Assembly: GCA_035079385.1 (NCBI GenBank)
Contig: JAVHKY010000030.1
Coordinates: forward strand, 6,115,001-6,179,000
DNA: 64,000 nucleotides
From: Aspidiotus rigidus
Lineage: Eukaryota > Arthropoda > Insecta > Hemiptera > Diaspididae
Direction: 5' to 3'
The first letter of the stretch is position 1. The number at the start of each line of letters is the position of its first letter. The notes beneath the pieces were generated by a model that was not told the origin of the DNA, did not search any database, and was given only the letters and a program-made list of their open reading frames with translations. Below, piece after piece: positions 1 through 13,004 of this stretch. Made by a program: the position numbers and the translations under genes.

Positions 1-424
1 ATTGAGATTCTTAATGTCCCTCAATACAATCATGACTGCGCACTCTGTCTGCGAAGTCACTAAACAGAAAGAATGCGACTAGAGGGTGCTTGTACATCGA
101 CTCTAGATTGATGCCAATTTGAGGTCGATTTGAGGTCGATCAACGCATACGTACCCATAAATCGAATCGACGCTGCAGATCAGCAAATTTCAGGTGGATG
201 AAATAGTTTGGAGAAGTCAATTTGAAATCGAGCCCAGATTGACGAAGATCCGCTCTACTTTTTGTAGTGGGTACAAATTCTGAAAATTCCGCGTCCCACC
301 TTGATCTAATATGAAAACGTAGAAAGATTTCGAGTTTTAAACTCGAATTAATTAATTAATTTATTTATTTATTGCTTTCATATATACAAGCTACGATAAA
401 TAACGTCTATTATAAGTTAATCCT

Positions 425-900
425 TGGTAATGTTTGTTTCCGGAACGGGAGAAAGCTGCTCTCAGGCTTTGCCCTTTCAGGTCTTTTGTGTGCCACCTGG
501 TGAAACATTCTGTGCGTACGTAGTTTGTACAAATCGTCGGCCCATCTTTTTTTCTGTTTGCCCCTACTTCTTTTTTTGTATCTCGAGTACCAGAAAGTGC
601 TTTTAGTAACCTAGTTGTCCCCACTTCTTGCTAAGTGTCCCGACCAGTCCCATTTTCTATTTGAGCACATTTCTGCAATACTGTAATTATTTGGTAGTTC
701 TTGTTTTATGTTTTCAATTCTTATCTTTTCTGTTTGATTTACGCTCAACATGGACTTTTTCATTTTGTTTTGTGTCACCTGAATGATGTCTTCATCTTTG
801 TTACTGTATGCCCATGTTTGAGATCCATAACACAAGGTGGGGACTAAACTCGAATAGAAGGACTTGAAGAAATCTTGAGCTCTGAGCCTCTATAGAGAGG
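425..900 (-). pseudogene. RTE-like non-LTR reverse transcriptase relic (3' end)
   Basis: Read on the minus strand, 835 to 611 gives a peptide with the pattern YGSQTW, then an IQVTQNKM-KKSMLS segment, then W-SGHLAR. This is the layout of the thumb and C-terminal part of RTE/BovB-type endonuclease-reverse transcriptases. After a frame change near 615-640, the frame ending at 391 carries a degraded form of the usual basic C-terminal tail. Everything upstream (the endonuclease and the polymerase core) is absent, so this is a 5'-truncated, frameshifted copy, the usual outcome of non-LTR retrotransposition. Exact ends are not visible. The family call rests on motif recall and not on a search. Confidence 0.6.
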
Positions 901-1829
901 GCGAGCCCCGCCAGGAAAAATTTTGAACTTCGATCTCACTTTATCAGTTAACTTAAAAATTTTTGGCCAAAATTTTTATTCTTTCTTTTTTCTTTTATGC
1001 ATTTTTATTTCACTCACTTGATATACTCATGTGTAAGACACCGATCAGTCTTCTTCTATTCATGGCGCCTAAAATTGGTACGTCGCGTCGCTCTATCAGT
1101 TTCTCGTCCCATTGAGATATCCGCTGAAGGTATACTATATTCTCAACATTGATAGGACTTTCACATTTCTTACTGGCATATCTTGGTTATTTTACAATTG
1201 AGTCAGGTGATGAAATTTATGAACTAGAGTCATTCTCCGAGATGAATTGTCTAAGTTATATTAGTAAGATGTTCATTGAATGCATTATCAAATAATCAAA
1301 ATTTTTCGATCCAAAATATCTTATAGGTCAAATGTTACGCGAAAAGAAGAGAAAATAAAAAGACAGAATATTTTAGGTCTATTATACAGTATAATATTAT
1401 TTGACCGTCACGTGCTGAGTTAATCAATTTGTAGAGCTATGTCAATGAGTTTTAAGTTACGCAACTTTACAGTTAATATGTGAGGTTAATTATATTGTCT
1501 TCATTTCTTGTTAACTATGAACTTTTCAGCCTAATGTGTTCAACGTCTTGATTTGCAAAAATGATTCTACCTACAAAACGAAATCTAGAATATTCCTAAA
1601 AATTCTAGACGTTTTATCTATTCCTTTTGTTTTCAATCTCATTTTGGGAAATAAAAACAAAGAAGCGTATACCTACTCACCTATAATCTGTGTAATACCT
1701 TTTAGATATTGGTACGTGTTGAAATATGACGTCATCATGGATAAGGAAGGATGATCATTTATGACGGTGAAATTTTCATTTGTACTGTCCCGAATTCACT
1801 AAAGTACATGATGTAGATTTTATAATTTC
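901..1829. other. Intergenic, nothing recognised
   Basis: AT-rich sequence with only short open frames without recognisable motifs. I see no gene, RNA or clear repeat here. Confidence 0.5.
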
Positions 1830-2790
1830 GACCATCGAATTTTTCCAAGTCCTCGAATAAGTATAGCTCGTCGCTCGAAATTCTTCCAGTCGCCTCTCCC
1901 CCTACTCTGACGTATAGTTTGATGACAAATTTTTTCAAATACCATTTACCCCTCTCTCATACGTATAGCTTGAAGGTTAAAATGTCTCAATTTTGTTAAG
2001 CAAAACAAAGAGTTCCCTGGCATTTTCTAGAATGGGCCCCGCCCCCTCGGTACTTCAACTCAAATTACACAACTTTTAAGTCAAAATTTTATCTCGTCTC
2101 TTGTTGCAGCAAGAAGGGGAAGTCCATCCTTTCGATCATGTATAACATAATATTTATCTTTCGCCTTTTGTTTTTCCTTCTCTTTTATTATTCATTCATT
2201 TATATTTTTCTCTCATATACTTTTAAATAAAGCTATGGGAGGACCTCCTACTTGTATATTTGTTATATATGTCACGCGTAATTTGCGCATTTGATCAAAA
2301 GGTACATAAGCAGAAATTTTACCCACTGGTGCGCCCAATTGACGAACAATAATTTTATTTTTGACAAAAAATTCGGCGATATTGTATTATGGATGGGTTT
2401 TGGTGTGAATTTCCGCCGTCCGGCCCTAATTTAGGGACGTTGAAATTTAGACCTTGGAACCCTCGTAGAAGTGGGGCTTGAGACAATTTCGAGTTCGGAA
2501 CCCCTATAGATACAGAACTTGAGAAAATTTCGTCCTCTGAGCCACATAGATGAAGAGTAGGCTTCTGAAAATATCGATCTTATAGGTTCGGGGCCAAAAA
2601 AATGTCGAACTGTGAATCCCGACTTGAAAAATTCTATACTTTGCGATACGCGAGTCCCTGTAGATGTGGGACTTGAAAAATTTCGTCATTTTAGGTAAAT
2701 ACGTATTTACCAAAAGAATTTTCACTGATTCTCGTAAAACGAATTTCCTGCTTCTCTCGAATGATGACGTAATTGTATGACGAATAAAAT
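1830..2790. repeat. Degenerate interspersed minisatellite (GGACTTGGAAAAATTTCG type)
   Basis: Diverged monomers of about 45-50 bp recur, each with a phrase like GGACTTGAAAAATTTCG followed by a gagccatatagat-like phrase. The same monomers occur at 6.3-6.9, 7.3-7.6, 8.3-8.5, 36.5 and 63.6-63.85 kb in both orientations, so this is an interspersed family and not a local satellite. Open frames across it are products of the repeat. Confidence 0.6.
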
Positions 2791-2964
2791 ATTCTCGTGA
2801 ATTTTATTGTTGATTGCCGTACCAATAGCCTAGCCAGGGAGGAGGGGAATTAAGAAGATGAATCTCCTCTCCCCTCCGATAAGGATCAGAAATTAGTCTC
2901 GTTTTGAACCACGTCCAACGAAAAGAATTTCTGGTAAAGGCAAATAATAGAGATCGTGTTTCAT

Positions 2965-3060
2965 GTTTTAACAGGGAACTTGTTTTATGTTTTTTTTTTT
3001 TTTTTTTTGAAAAATTTGCCATCCGCCATCCGACGTCCGGCCAAAATGGACTTCAAAAAT
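2965..3060 (+). repeat. 5' end of an AACAGG-family repeat
   Basis: A 5' end of the family reads AACAGGGAACTTGTTTTAT, followed by a T-run and then the gccatccgccatccgacg phrase that follows this end in the other copies. Confidence 0.6.
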
Positions 3061-3163
3061 TTTGCTTCTTTTTTTGAGCTATATACGATAGGAGGAGAAT
3101 GGTAAGAGAAGGAATTAGATTCATTTATTTTCTTCCTTTCTTCCTTCCTTTCTTCAATTAATT

Positions 3164-3292
<129 letters not shown>

Positions 3293-3375
3293 CATTATTA
3301 TTTAGTTTCTTTCTTTCTTTCTATGATAAGGATAGGAAGGCAAGTCTCCTATCATATATATCTCGAAGGTCAAAA

Positions 3376-3810
3376 TTTTAACAGGGAACCTGTTCCATGG
3401 GGGCTGTTTTGAAAAATTAGCCGTCCATCGTCCTTGAAGTTATATATTGAATTTGATTTTTTAAACAAATTTAATCATGAAGTAATAATAAATATAAAAT
3501 TATGAGATTTTAATTGTATTAATTGAATAAGGATTTTGAAAATTCAAGTTTATTGATGATATAATTATTAATAAGTTTTTTATCTTTATTAAAATTGAAA
3601 ACGATAAGAAGGACTTGAAAAATTTTGAATTCTTGTCATAATATGGTAATAGGAGGTTTTGGAAAATTGGTGTTTTCTCAGTTCAGTTCCACACTACCCT
3701 AGTGGTTGAATTGATAGTGCGTTTTTTTCATAGTGGCTTCCCCAATAGGCCTATAAACCCCAAATTCGACCTATAGAACAGGTTCCCTGCGCTCCTAGTT
3801 TAACATAATT
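3376..3810 (+). repeat. AACAGG-family repeat copy
   Basis: The copy starts with AACAGGGAACCTGTTCCAT and a ggggctgttttgaaaaattagccgt-like lead. It ends around 3775-3810 with the reverse-complement end (ACAGGTTCCCTGCG) and a cgtttaac-like tail. The middle is AT-rich and lacks clear minisatellite monomers. Confidence 0.55.
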
Positions 3811-3989
3811 AAGAAAGCCTCAACTTTTATATGTATGTTGCTCTGATCATTCGCCCCCATCCTCAGTCTGGCATACGGGTAAGTCTAGTAATACTGCTTG
3901 TTAAGCTGGCTACGAGCGGAGTCTATTATACTAAAAATTTATTTTATTTATTTATTTGTTTAACGAGCATTTAAGATGCACTAGGGTCA

Positions 3990-4062
3990 TTATGAGGTTG
4001 AGGGTGAATACTGAGGCACGTAACGATTTTACGTGCCTCAGTATTCACCCTCAACCTCATAA
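3990..4062. repeat. Perfect 34-bp inverted repeat with 5-nt loop
   Basis: Arms 3990-4023 and 4029-4062 are exact reverse complements, separated by CGATT. Pairing stops at the next base on either side. The extra copy of the arm looks like a local inverted duplication. Confidence 0.95.
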
Positions 4063-6289
4063 CATGGCTCGTGCCTTTGAGGACACCGTCAGTACTAGGG
4101 CCGGGCCATTAGCTGGGAATGCCAGAATACATGAAAGAATAATTTGATATAAAAATGAAAAGTAATACTTACATAACACTTATTGAACGAGAGAAAAGAA
4201 ATGAAAATGAAAATTAACAAATTTGATAATTAATTCATGTAAAAGGAAAGTGATGACATAATTTGAGCTGTATGAAAAAAGGATTATAGAAACTAAGAAA
4301 TGAAACTTGTCGAATTCCGGATTATTGCATCAAACGCTAGAGTGGGGGGTAGTTCGCGATTTTCGGACGATTGAGTCAAGTCTGATTTCTGTTCTTTTAT
4401 GTACGACTTTTCAAGGTAGATTGTTTTGTCTGAACGTGAAAGCTGTAGTCTGAACTCTTGGATCTCTGCTTAAGCTTCTAAACTATATTAAACCATTGAT
4501 GTACTCAATAAATCCGGCTCTGAACCAAGAATCGTGTATACTCATCCGATCAGCTCAAGCTTACCTAATCCTCTCTCCAGTGCTGTAACTAGGAATTTCT
4601 CTAAGGAGAGATTGGAAGGTGGACGAGCTGAGGTTGGGACTACAAAATTTTTCTGTTCCTCAAAATCAAGAGTGAATTGTGAGATCGACATTTTGCCGAA
4701 TTTTCTGAATACCTATAATCAAAATTTTCAAGTTCCTCTTTTCCATCCTCACATAGCTCGAAAGTAGAAATTTTCCAAGCGCGAAAAGTAGGTCAGCGGA
4801 TTCCTAAGTATTTTTCAGAGTTAGCGTCACGCTCCCCACCCTCAGAAGGTCTCCAAAATTAAAATATTTAAAGCAGTGTCCAAGAGAAATACTGAAGAAA
4901 ATTGTTCAAGTTTTGTATATTATTGAAGATAAAATTTTGAAATCGGAATGTACAAGGTTTTCGGTTCCTCCAAACTTGAAAGAAATTCTGCTTCTTTCCT
5001 CTCGATGAAGCTAAAACGCATAATGAATTGGAATTCTGCTTGAATGGAGCCTTAGACTTGTTCTATAAGCTCCCAAGGACATATGAAGAAGACGCAAAAG
5101 AAAAGTGGAAAGAAAGAAAAACAAGAAGCATCCGGAACGAATCAAGCAATTGAGATGTAACACAATGCTAGACATGTTAGTTTCGGATTTTTTTTTTTCG
5201 AAAAATATCCGCCGCTAGCTTCGAGGCATCTTTCGGTCAGGTCTAACGCATTTTTTTTTTTTTATTCTAACTGCTGTATGTAGAACTAAAAAACTTAATT
5301 GAGTTGAAACTCGTGTAGAGTACTAATTTGAAAATTTTTCGGATGCACCAACGCAAACAAGAAATATTCAAAATCAATTTTCTCCTGTCACATTCCGTTC
5401 CTCGAGATACTAGCCTACGTGATTTTTTAACCGCCGTCTCTCATCAACTTGATGTTTCATTCTCTTTCTTCTCTGTCTCATGTCAAGGGTACAGTTCTCC
5501 CAATTTTTTAAAATTTTCTCGCCTGAATTTTCTATATTTTCTATTAATTAATTTTATCGTCGCGTCGTAAACAATGTTTTGACTTCTTACGAATGATACT
5601 TTGTGGTACGAAGTTATATGGTCGAGAGAGGTAGTATTCTGCGTTCGTATTTCAGATATTGTTCCTCATTCTAAGAATACGTACCCTATCGTCAACATCC
5701 TAAGATCGTAATCTATGTGATTATTTTTTTTCGACTTGAAAAATTTTTTTTTTGTTTATCGGTTTGATGAAAAATTGTTCTTCAGTTCATTTCATTGGGT
5801 ACGATTTTTTTTGAATTGTTTATCAACATTATTACCTCAAATTCGAAAATTTGGTCATCATTTTATAACGCGGTCGAATCCTCGAATAGAGTAAGTTTCT
5901 ATAAAGTTATGTATAGAACTCGCATTTTTTGCCATTGTAGAGGGAAGTTTTTGGAACGAAAATTTATAAATTTGGTACTTTTGGCGAAATGAAACAAATT
6001 TGAAAATTTTGATAACAAAATCATGATTTTACAAACGATAAAAAGTAATTACCTAACTTATTATTTTCGACTATTCACTTTTGTATCGGTTTAATGTCGT
6101 ACAAGTTATGAAGTGAAAACAGCCATAAAATTGGTCTACTCACGCATTTTCGACATAAAATCCATCTATTTTATCGCGAAATATTCGAATTTTAACGTTT
6201 TGTTGGTACTTTATTCAGTTTGCTGCATTTCATTCAATTTTTGGCATTTATTCTATTGTTGAAAATTTTAGAAGGAATGGATTTTTTTT
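4063..6289. other. Intergenic, nothing recognised
   Basis: About 2.2 kb of AT-rich sequence with T-runs and short open frames lacking domains or splice-site-supported exons. No gene or RNA recognised. Confidence 0.5.
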
Positions 6290-6900
6290 CCTTGTGGTCC
6301 TTGACATCTGAAAATTGAGCTCGTCTTCGATCAAGGAGGAGGGTTGACGGCCGGTCGGCCGGCGGACGGTGAACAGTTTTCCCCAAGAAGTTCCCTGTTA
6401 AAATTTCGACTTCTTTGTTTTATTAAATAGGAATGAGACTTGGAAAAATGTTGACTGGCGAGTTACGAGTATGGTAGGAGGGGGACTTTGAATTTTAAGC
6501 TCTGATACGAGGGGGACTTGGACAAAAATGTCGACTTTCAAGTTACACATGAAAAGAAGAGGATTGCCGGCCAGCCCAGCCCTGCGGTGGACAGCGGAAA
6601 TTTTTTCCAAAACAATCCCCTCTAAGATTGGTTTTAATTTTTTTCTGAGTCCTGCTCCTATCATATACTATGGCTCGAAGGTCAAAATTTTTTCAAGTCC
6701 AAACTTTGAGCTTCGTATGATAGGAGAAGGACTTCTGAGAATTCCGACCTCGGAGCTATACATGATAGGAGGGACACTTGGACCACTTTTGCCAATGATG
6801 TTCGACTTGGCTCATTTTTATTTTGGCCGGACACCTTACGGCGCACGGCAAATTTTTCGAAATAGCTCCCCATAGAATGAGTTTCCTGTTTAAAAAAAAA
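6290..6900 (-). repeat. AACAGG-family repeats in minus orientation with minisatellite core
   Basis: Two minus-strand 5' ends are visible, near 6360-6405 (reading AACAGGGAACTTCTTGGGG on the minus strand) and near 6830-6890. Between them are monomers of the GGACTTGGA-AAATTTTGACC and TATGATAGGAGG types. Open frames here (for example 6528-6875) are readings of the repeat and not genes. Confidence 0.6.
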
Positions 6901-7262
6901 AAAACTGTACCTACTGTGGGCTTAATTTTAAGACGTCACAAATCCTAGGGCGATCTGGAAACCAAGAGACCCGTATCTTCTCGTTCAACTCAGACCTGGA
7001 ACCTGAGAGATTTGGGTTAACATCCAAAATCTAAAGATTCTCGGCAAATAATTTTAATGATACCGATGAAAAATTGTTTTTTATTGTTTTTGTTTTTTTT
7101 CGTGATTGCGTAGGGGCTCTTGCCTTGCTGGGGGTAAGAACCCCCAAAAAACATACATATTCTCAAGGTTAGAGAAATACGTATAAGGGCCATTCATTCA
7201 CTACGCAAGGACGATTTAGCCTATTATTGACCTCCCTCCTCCATGTAAGGATTCATAAGATT

Positions 7263-7680
7263 ATAACAGGAAACCTGTTCTATAGATGGTTACTTCGGAA
7301 AATTTGCCGGGCCCTGTGTGATGTCCAACCAAAAGAAAAATTATCCAAGTCCGACATTATTTGCAAAAATGGTTCAAGTCCCCCTCCTATCATATACAAA
7401 AGCTCGGATTGGACTTCGAAAAATTCCGACCTCTGAACTATGTAGGATAAGAGGGAGACTTAGAGAATTTTCAACTTCCGAGCCATCTTATATGATAAGG
7501 AGGGAAGGGACTTGAAAAAATTCACTTCTCGGCTATATTCACCGTGATTGAAGGGAATCAGGAAAACTTTAGAACCTTTAAGATTTTAATTTGAATTCTC
7601 AATGCCAAAATCATTTCCACCCATAATACAGGTTCCTTGTGTTCTTCGTTCAACTTCGTTACGGAAGCCTTCATTTTTTT
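7263..7680 (+). repeat. Near-complete AACAGG-family repeat copy
   Basis: The clearest full copy. The 5' end is AACAGGAAACCTGTTCTAT. A gccgggccctgtgtgatgtc-like segment follows, then minisatellite monomers (7370-7530), a ttgaattctcaatgccaaaa-like segment, and the 3' end ACAGGTTCCTTGTGTTCTTC with a gttcaacttcgtta-like tail. The two ends are inverted relative to each other, which suggests a non-autonomous DNA transposon of about 0.4 kb. Confidence 0.65.
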
Positions 7681-8335
7681 ATCTCCCTCCTCCCTTTTTA
7701 CGTAAGATTTTGCCAAAAATTCTAAAGGAAAAAAGGGACTTTTTTTCTGAATTTTCTGAATTTTTAAATTGGTATTGCGTGATTTTTTTCGCTCGCTTTA
7801 GAGACGAACTTTGCTAATTTTGACTCGTAAAAAAACTTACGGAAGTATGGATTTCTACCCCTTCCCCCAAACAAGGTCATGTAGAGATTTTTCAACCCCT
7901 GTCCCCACGAAGCCCTTACATAATTAATGAATGGCTCCTAACTATACCTATTTTAATGGATACAAAAATGAATAGTGATGTCGTGATCCACGAACCATCG
8001 GCATACCACCACTAAATTTAACCACTTCCGCTCTGCCGTAAAATGAGTATTATTTCCTATAATCGAGAATAAAAATAAAGAAAACTACGAAGATCGGGGG
8101 TCTTTAGACTCTCAGTCCCACTTGGAAATTCTACATCCACGCTCCAATCCTCGGTGTGAACCTGCCTCAATACCGACAGGCCAAACTTCTTCTACACGAT
8201 TGTCACCAAGCAAGGCGCAGTACACTGATGCTACTAATTAGCACGATCGGCTAACTCGCGGTAATAGAGCATGTCCAGTTCAGGGACATGAAATCACCAG
8301 GAAGGACATAAGCCTCGTATAATATAGTTCGAGTG
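7681..8335. other. Intergenic, nothing recognised
   Basis: No open frame with recognisable motifs and no clear repeat. Confidence 0.5.
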
Positions 8336-8660
8336 TCTAAATTTTTCTCGAATCTCAAGCTATATTATGATAGGAGGGGTACTTGGAAAAATTTCGGCCT
8401 CCGAACTATATATGATAGAAGTGGGACTTGGAAAAATTTCGACTCTCGACCTATATATTTTGAAGCCTCTAAAATAGGTCCAGGTCGCGGATGACGTCCT
8501 ATTTTATACTAGGTTTATAGTAGGTCTAGGCCTCCTTCATACTAGCTGTATACTAGGTCTAGGCTTGCTTGAATTCTCAATGCCAAAACCAATTTGACTC
8601 ATAAAACAGGTCCCCTGCGTTCCTCGTTTAACTTCGTTAAGGAGGCCGTCATTTTCTGTA
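8336..8660 (+). repeat. AACAGG-family repeat, 3' part
   Basis: Minisatellite monomers (8345-8460) are followed by a run of tatactaggtctaggc-like units (8500-8570) and the family 3' end near 8600-8655. The tactaggtctaggc units also occur at 36.57-36.78 kb. Confidence 0.6.
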
Positions 8661-9184
8661 TGATTATTGAAAGAAAGTTATCCTCATCCCATTTTGCTTC
8701 CTTTCTTTCTACGCTGAAGAAAAAATTAGACAACACCGAAATGTGAAAAGCAGAATATTTTCTCTCTCTCTCTTTTATGAAAACAAAATCATCGAATCAG
8801 GTTTTATTGCGTTCATGGTATCGATAGAGTCATCATCGTGCAAATCCACAATATAACCACTCGGGCATAATACGGCCATAAAAAAACTGACGCAAGTCGC
8901 GAGAGACTAGCCAGTTTGCACGTGTTTTCAAGTTATTATTGTACTCGTATTTATAATACCTCTGTAGACGGTGCTATATTTTAGAACTTATCGCTAGCTG
9001 TTAAGACAGCGATAATAATGTAAACTTACAAAGCCCGATATTTATAAAATTTGATAGTGTAACCTTAAGTTCTTCATTATTTTCAGTCGGAAGTAGGTCC
9101 TATTCATTTTCGAAACCGTCTGCTCGACACTTTTCTCTACAATAATACTCAATTATTGATACTGAGCGAATGAAAGCATAAATC

Positions 9185-11565
9185 ATGGTTGTTTCCGACA
9201 AGACGAAAACCAATTGCTTTTCAAATCTGAACGTTTGCATTGCTGCATTAATAGGTAACGAAATTACCCGATTATCACTATTTATGGTGCGATTATTGTA
9301 TCTTAACCATGCTGTCTGTTTGCAGACTGTAAGCTCTGTATAGAGAGACAGATCTTCCTTAGATTTTACAGTTTTAAATGGTCGAGGAGGTTGGATTTTT
9401 GAGAATTTACTGAAATTTCAGACAATTGAGGACTGGAGAAATAATATGAATTAATTATTTTTTAGCAAATTTGACAGCTACCGCAGCCACATGCGTCATG
9501 TCATGGAGTTCCCCAGCTTTGCCAATGATTACCAAACCTGGTGCAAAAATTTTTGTCACCAAAGAAGAGGGAGCCATGCTTAGTTCAATCGCTGCTCTTG
9601 GAGCCTGTTTTGGTCCGTTCTTAACGAGTCGCCTTGCCGACAAATATGGCAGAAAAACGACACTTCTTGGAGGGATGGTATTGATGATAGCTACTTGGAT
9701 GGTTTTCTATTTTTGTGACGTACTTATAGTCTTACTAATCGCTCGATTCCTGGCGGGAGTGTGCGCTGGATGTGTATACGGTACCCTACCTATGTACATT
9801 TCCGAAATTTCACCTGTAAGTACGTCAATTGTGTTTCTATGGAAAGATGGTCACACATATACGTTTGTATTCTGTTAAAGGTTCATTTACGAGGATCGTT
9901 AGGATCGTTCCTACAATTTTTCGACTGCATCGGATATCTAGTTGAGAATGTAGGAGGTAGTTCGGTCTCGTACGAAAATTTAGCTCTGCTTTCCGCATCT
10001 ATACCGCTTCTATGTTTTCTGCTTCTATTGTGGATTCCGGAGTCACCCTATCATCTGCAGAATTTGGGGAAAGAAACCGCTGCAATGCATGCTTTGAAGT
10101 TCTTCCGTGGTGATGTTAGCGGTGGTGAGTTGATACGCGAAATTGAGGCTATAAAGGTGAGAAAACCTCAACCTCACTTTCCAACTTCTCCTTCAAAACG
10201 TCTCTCTCAATGAAATACTGCGATATTTCTCCACTCCAGGCTTCTTCCAAAAACTTAGCGGACGATTACAGTTCAGTTTGGTCCTCGCTTAGAACGAGAG
10301 GCAATTTAAAATGCGTGTACTACGCAGCAGCCCTTGTGTTTTTCCAGCAGCTTACCGGAATCAACATCATTACATTCTATAGCAAAACGGTATTCCTCGA
10401 AACTGAATCAAAAGTTTCAGCGGATACGTGTTCAATAATTCTACATGCGGTCATGACCGTGGCTTCATTGGTGACTGTTGTAGCAAGCAGATTTTTCAAA
10501 TTACGCTCTATGCTCATGTTCTCGTCTGCTGGCATTACAATCAGTATGGTATGTATAAATTGGGTCGTAATATTAAAGAGTAATTATAATAGAAGGGTAA
10601 AGTTTTCCAAACAAGACTTCGAAAACCACAGTACAGACACGTAGATTTAAATGCGTGCCGGCTCTATGTTTTTTTAATCCTTCTTTAAAAAAATTGGCCC
10701 TCCTAAACATGGTTTATGTCATTGAAGACGTGATAAGGAAAGTAAATATAGCGAAACGAACGATTGCAAGCTCTCTGTTGGTTCATTATTATACATCTAA
10801 GAGAGGTAACTTTTATACGATGAAGTCCGTAATACAAATTGTACACCTAGATCTACTTATTTTTTGATTATACCTAATTATTCTGTAAGGCATTCAGGCT
10901 GACTAGCCTCAGGGTACTCTTACTCTCCTCAATATAGGCTAAATATCAAGTGCTCTGGTGCTGGTCCAAAAATCTTATACTCGTTTTCCTATATAAGAAA
11001 TTTTGTACCTACATTTCAAAAATTTGTTATGATTAGTGTGTTTTAGGAGGATACTTCTACATGAAAGAAACAAATGCCGCAATTATTTATTCGCTTGATT
11101 GGCTTCCCTTGGGTTCTCTTCTGGTGTATATATCTGCATTCACATTAGGTGGGTACATGACTGGTACAATCATGGTGAGATAAGAGCACGCGCTGATACG
11201 TGTCTAATGCTATTGAGTTCATCATCGTTCTTATTTTCTTATTTTTTTTTCTTCTTCCCACGCTCTGTACAGGCTGGGGACCTCTTATTTGGTGTATAAC
11301 ATCTGTAATATTCCCCCCGCGAATGAAAGCTATGGCTTGTGGTATGTGCGCATCATTCATGTGGTTCATGACTTTCGTGTTGACATCAACATTTCAAGCA
11401 ATCGATCCAGCAGTCGGTTTCCTCATATTCGGATGTGCCACCTTTATTTCAAGTTTTTTCATACGTTTTCATCTACCCGAAACTAAAGGCAAAACGTTTG
11501 AAGAAATACAAGACATGATTCAAGGACAACCGCCTTCAGAGAAAAATCATTGTACTCCTCTTTAA
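9185..11565 (+). CDS. MFS sugar transporter, facilitated trehalose transporter Tret1-like
   Basis: A plasma-membrane facilitated sugar carrier of the SLC2/Tret1 type. I read six exons: 9185-9254, 9466-9815, 9881-10156, 10240-10548, 11037-11148 and 11273-11565. All splice sites are GT-AG and the phases agree, giving 469 residues, normal for the family. Visible signatures are LADKYGRK in the first cytoplasmic loop, the PESP motif after TM6, QQLTGIN at the start of the second half, GWGPLIW in TM10 and the C-terminal PETKGKTFEEIQ. The start is the ATG at 9185, whose 70-nt exon supplies the N-terminus up to TM1 (CIAALIANLTATAATCVMSW across the junction). An AATAAA directly follows the stop. The substrate (trehalose or another sugar) cannot be read from sequence. 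The acceptor at 11035-11036 was chosen because it alone keeps the frame. Confidence 0.9.
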
Positions 11566-12808
11566 AATAAAATGGAAAATGATGTGGAATACGTTTCACT
11601 CGATTCGGAAGACATGCGGAGGTCCGAGTACAATATGAAGCTTGAGTTGTAATTTGACAAACTTTGAATGCAACTCAACTATGCATCTTCCCGGACTTTG
11701 AAAAGAAAATTGAAAGCTACTGTCTTGTCTCTGAAATTTGAAATATTTAATTAGAGCAGACATTCGAAATAAAACGTAGGCTATCATTAGAGCGCATCAT
11801 TATGGTTCAGTATAGGAGTAGCTATCTAGAAATCCACGTTATTCATTGAGTAACTTTGAAGCTGATCCATTTGTATAATACTCGTTTGATCAATATTTGA
11901 CAATCGGAAGTTCTACGACACTCAGGAGTGTAAATGAAGATGATTGTGATAATTCTCGGTCTCGAGATGTTAGAAAGTTGATGTGATTTAACCTGAAGCC
12001 AAAAGAAATTGTTGGTCTAGGCCAAGGAAATCTAATGGAGATCATCTCTTAAAGAGGTAGGTTTATTATTGTGAGCGTGTCGTTATTGTTGATTGTAAAT
12101 ATTGATTATATTTCTACCTCATGATAACGTATCCACGTTAAAATTCTTTCAGAAATTTTTATACATTTTTCAAAAATACATACCATGAGTTGTTCATACT
12201 GAAAAATTTCCCGAGTATTCTTAATTTTTTCTAAAGAAGTGCAAGTTGGTTAAATGAGTTTTCGTTTGAGAGAGAAAAAAAAACCGTTTACATTATCCAA
12301 GAAAAGGAAAATTTTTTTCAATAACTTCTAAAAATTTTCTCTTTTCTTGTGTACTGTGAATGCACGAAAAATAAAATTATAAAATGTTTATATTATCTAG
12401 AGAATGACTTTCGTTGTTACCGAGGAGTCACACATTATTATAGACCAGGTATTTTGACGAAAAATCCTCCGTGTCTGTTCGTACGTAAGAAAATTATGTA
12501 CCGGTACCAGATATATGTAGGAAAATTGCCAAACTTTAGAAAATTACATGAAAATTTGGAAATTACTTCAAACGAAGTAATTGCAAAACACCTGAAAAAG
12601 CTAAATTTTTGTTGTTTTTTCTATATGTTCCTGATTCAGTGATATCCCGTCGAATATATCTGTAGGTAGATAATTTTCATAAAGAACAGCTCACTTTAGC
12701 TGTACAGGTTAGTTATTATTTTGGTTAATTTATTTCGTTTAATTGGCTGTTACAGCTTATTTGGCCTTCCTTTTATGTCTACAGGTACCGCCTTAATTAC
12801 CTCCGATC
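11566..12808. other. 3' UTR and intergenic sequence
   Basis: AATAAA signals occur at 11566 and 11769. Beyond them the sequence is AT-rich with no recognisable gene. Confidence 0.5.
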
Positions 12809-12999
12809 CAGGCGCGGATCCAGACGATCACTTTAAGAGGGGAAACAATCCAAAAAAAGTTTAAAGGACCTTTTTTTTTTTATTTTTTTACATTTTCTTC
12901 GATACTACAGATTTTTTTGTTGTTTTTTTGTTTTTTTTGGGGATTTTTTTTCTGGGGGGGGGGGGAATTTCCCCCATTTCCCCCCTGGATCCGCGCCTG
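12809..12999. mobile_element. Short hAT-like MITE
   Basis: A 191-bp element with 15-bp perfect terminal inverted repeats (CAGGCGCGGATCCAG) and an interior of T-runs, a G-run and C-runs. CGATC flanks it on both sides (12804-12808 and 13000-13004). The terminus is of the CAGGCGCGGATCCAG kind seen in many animal hAT-type MITEs, but the 5-bp duplication is shorter than the 8 bp usual for hAT, so the superfamily is tentative. Confidence 0.7.
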
Positions 13000-13004
13000 C
13001 GATC

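Noticed and set aside
6528..6875. 115-codon frame
   Set aside because: It translates the minisatellite core of the AACAGG repeat family; the same phrases occur in other frames elsewhere.
10549..11046. Splicing of the sugar transporter at the AG of 11045-11046, and a donor at 11175
   Set aside because: Both give immediate stops or frame loss; the AG at 11035-11036 and the donor at 11149 restore the family sequence.
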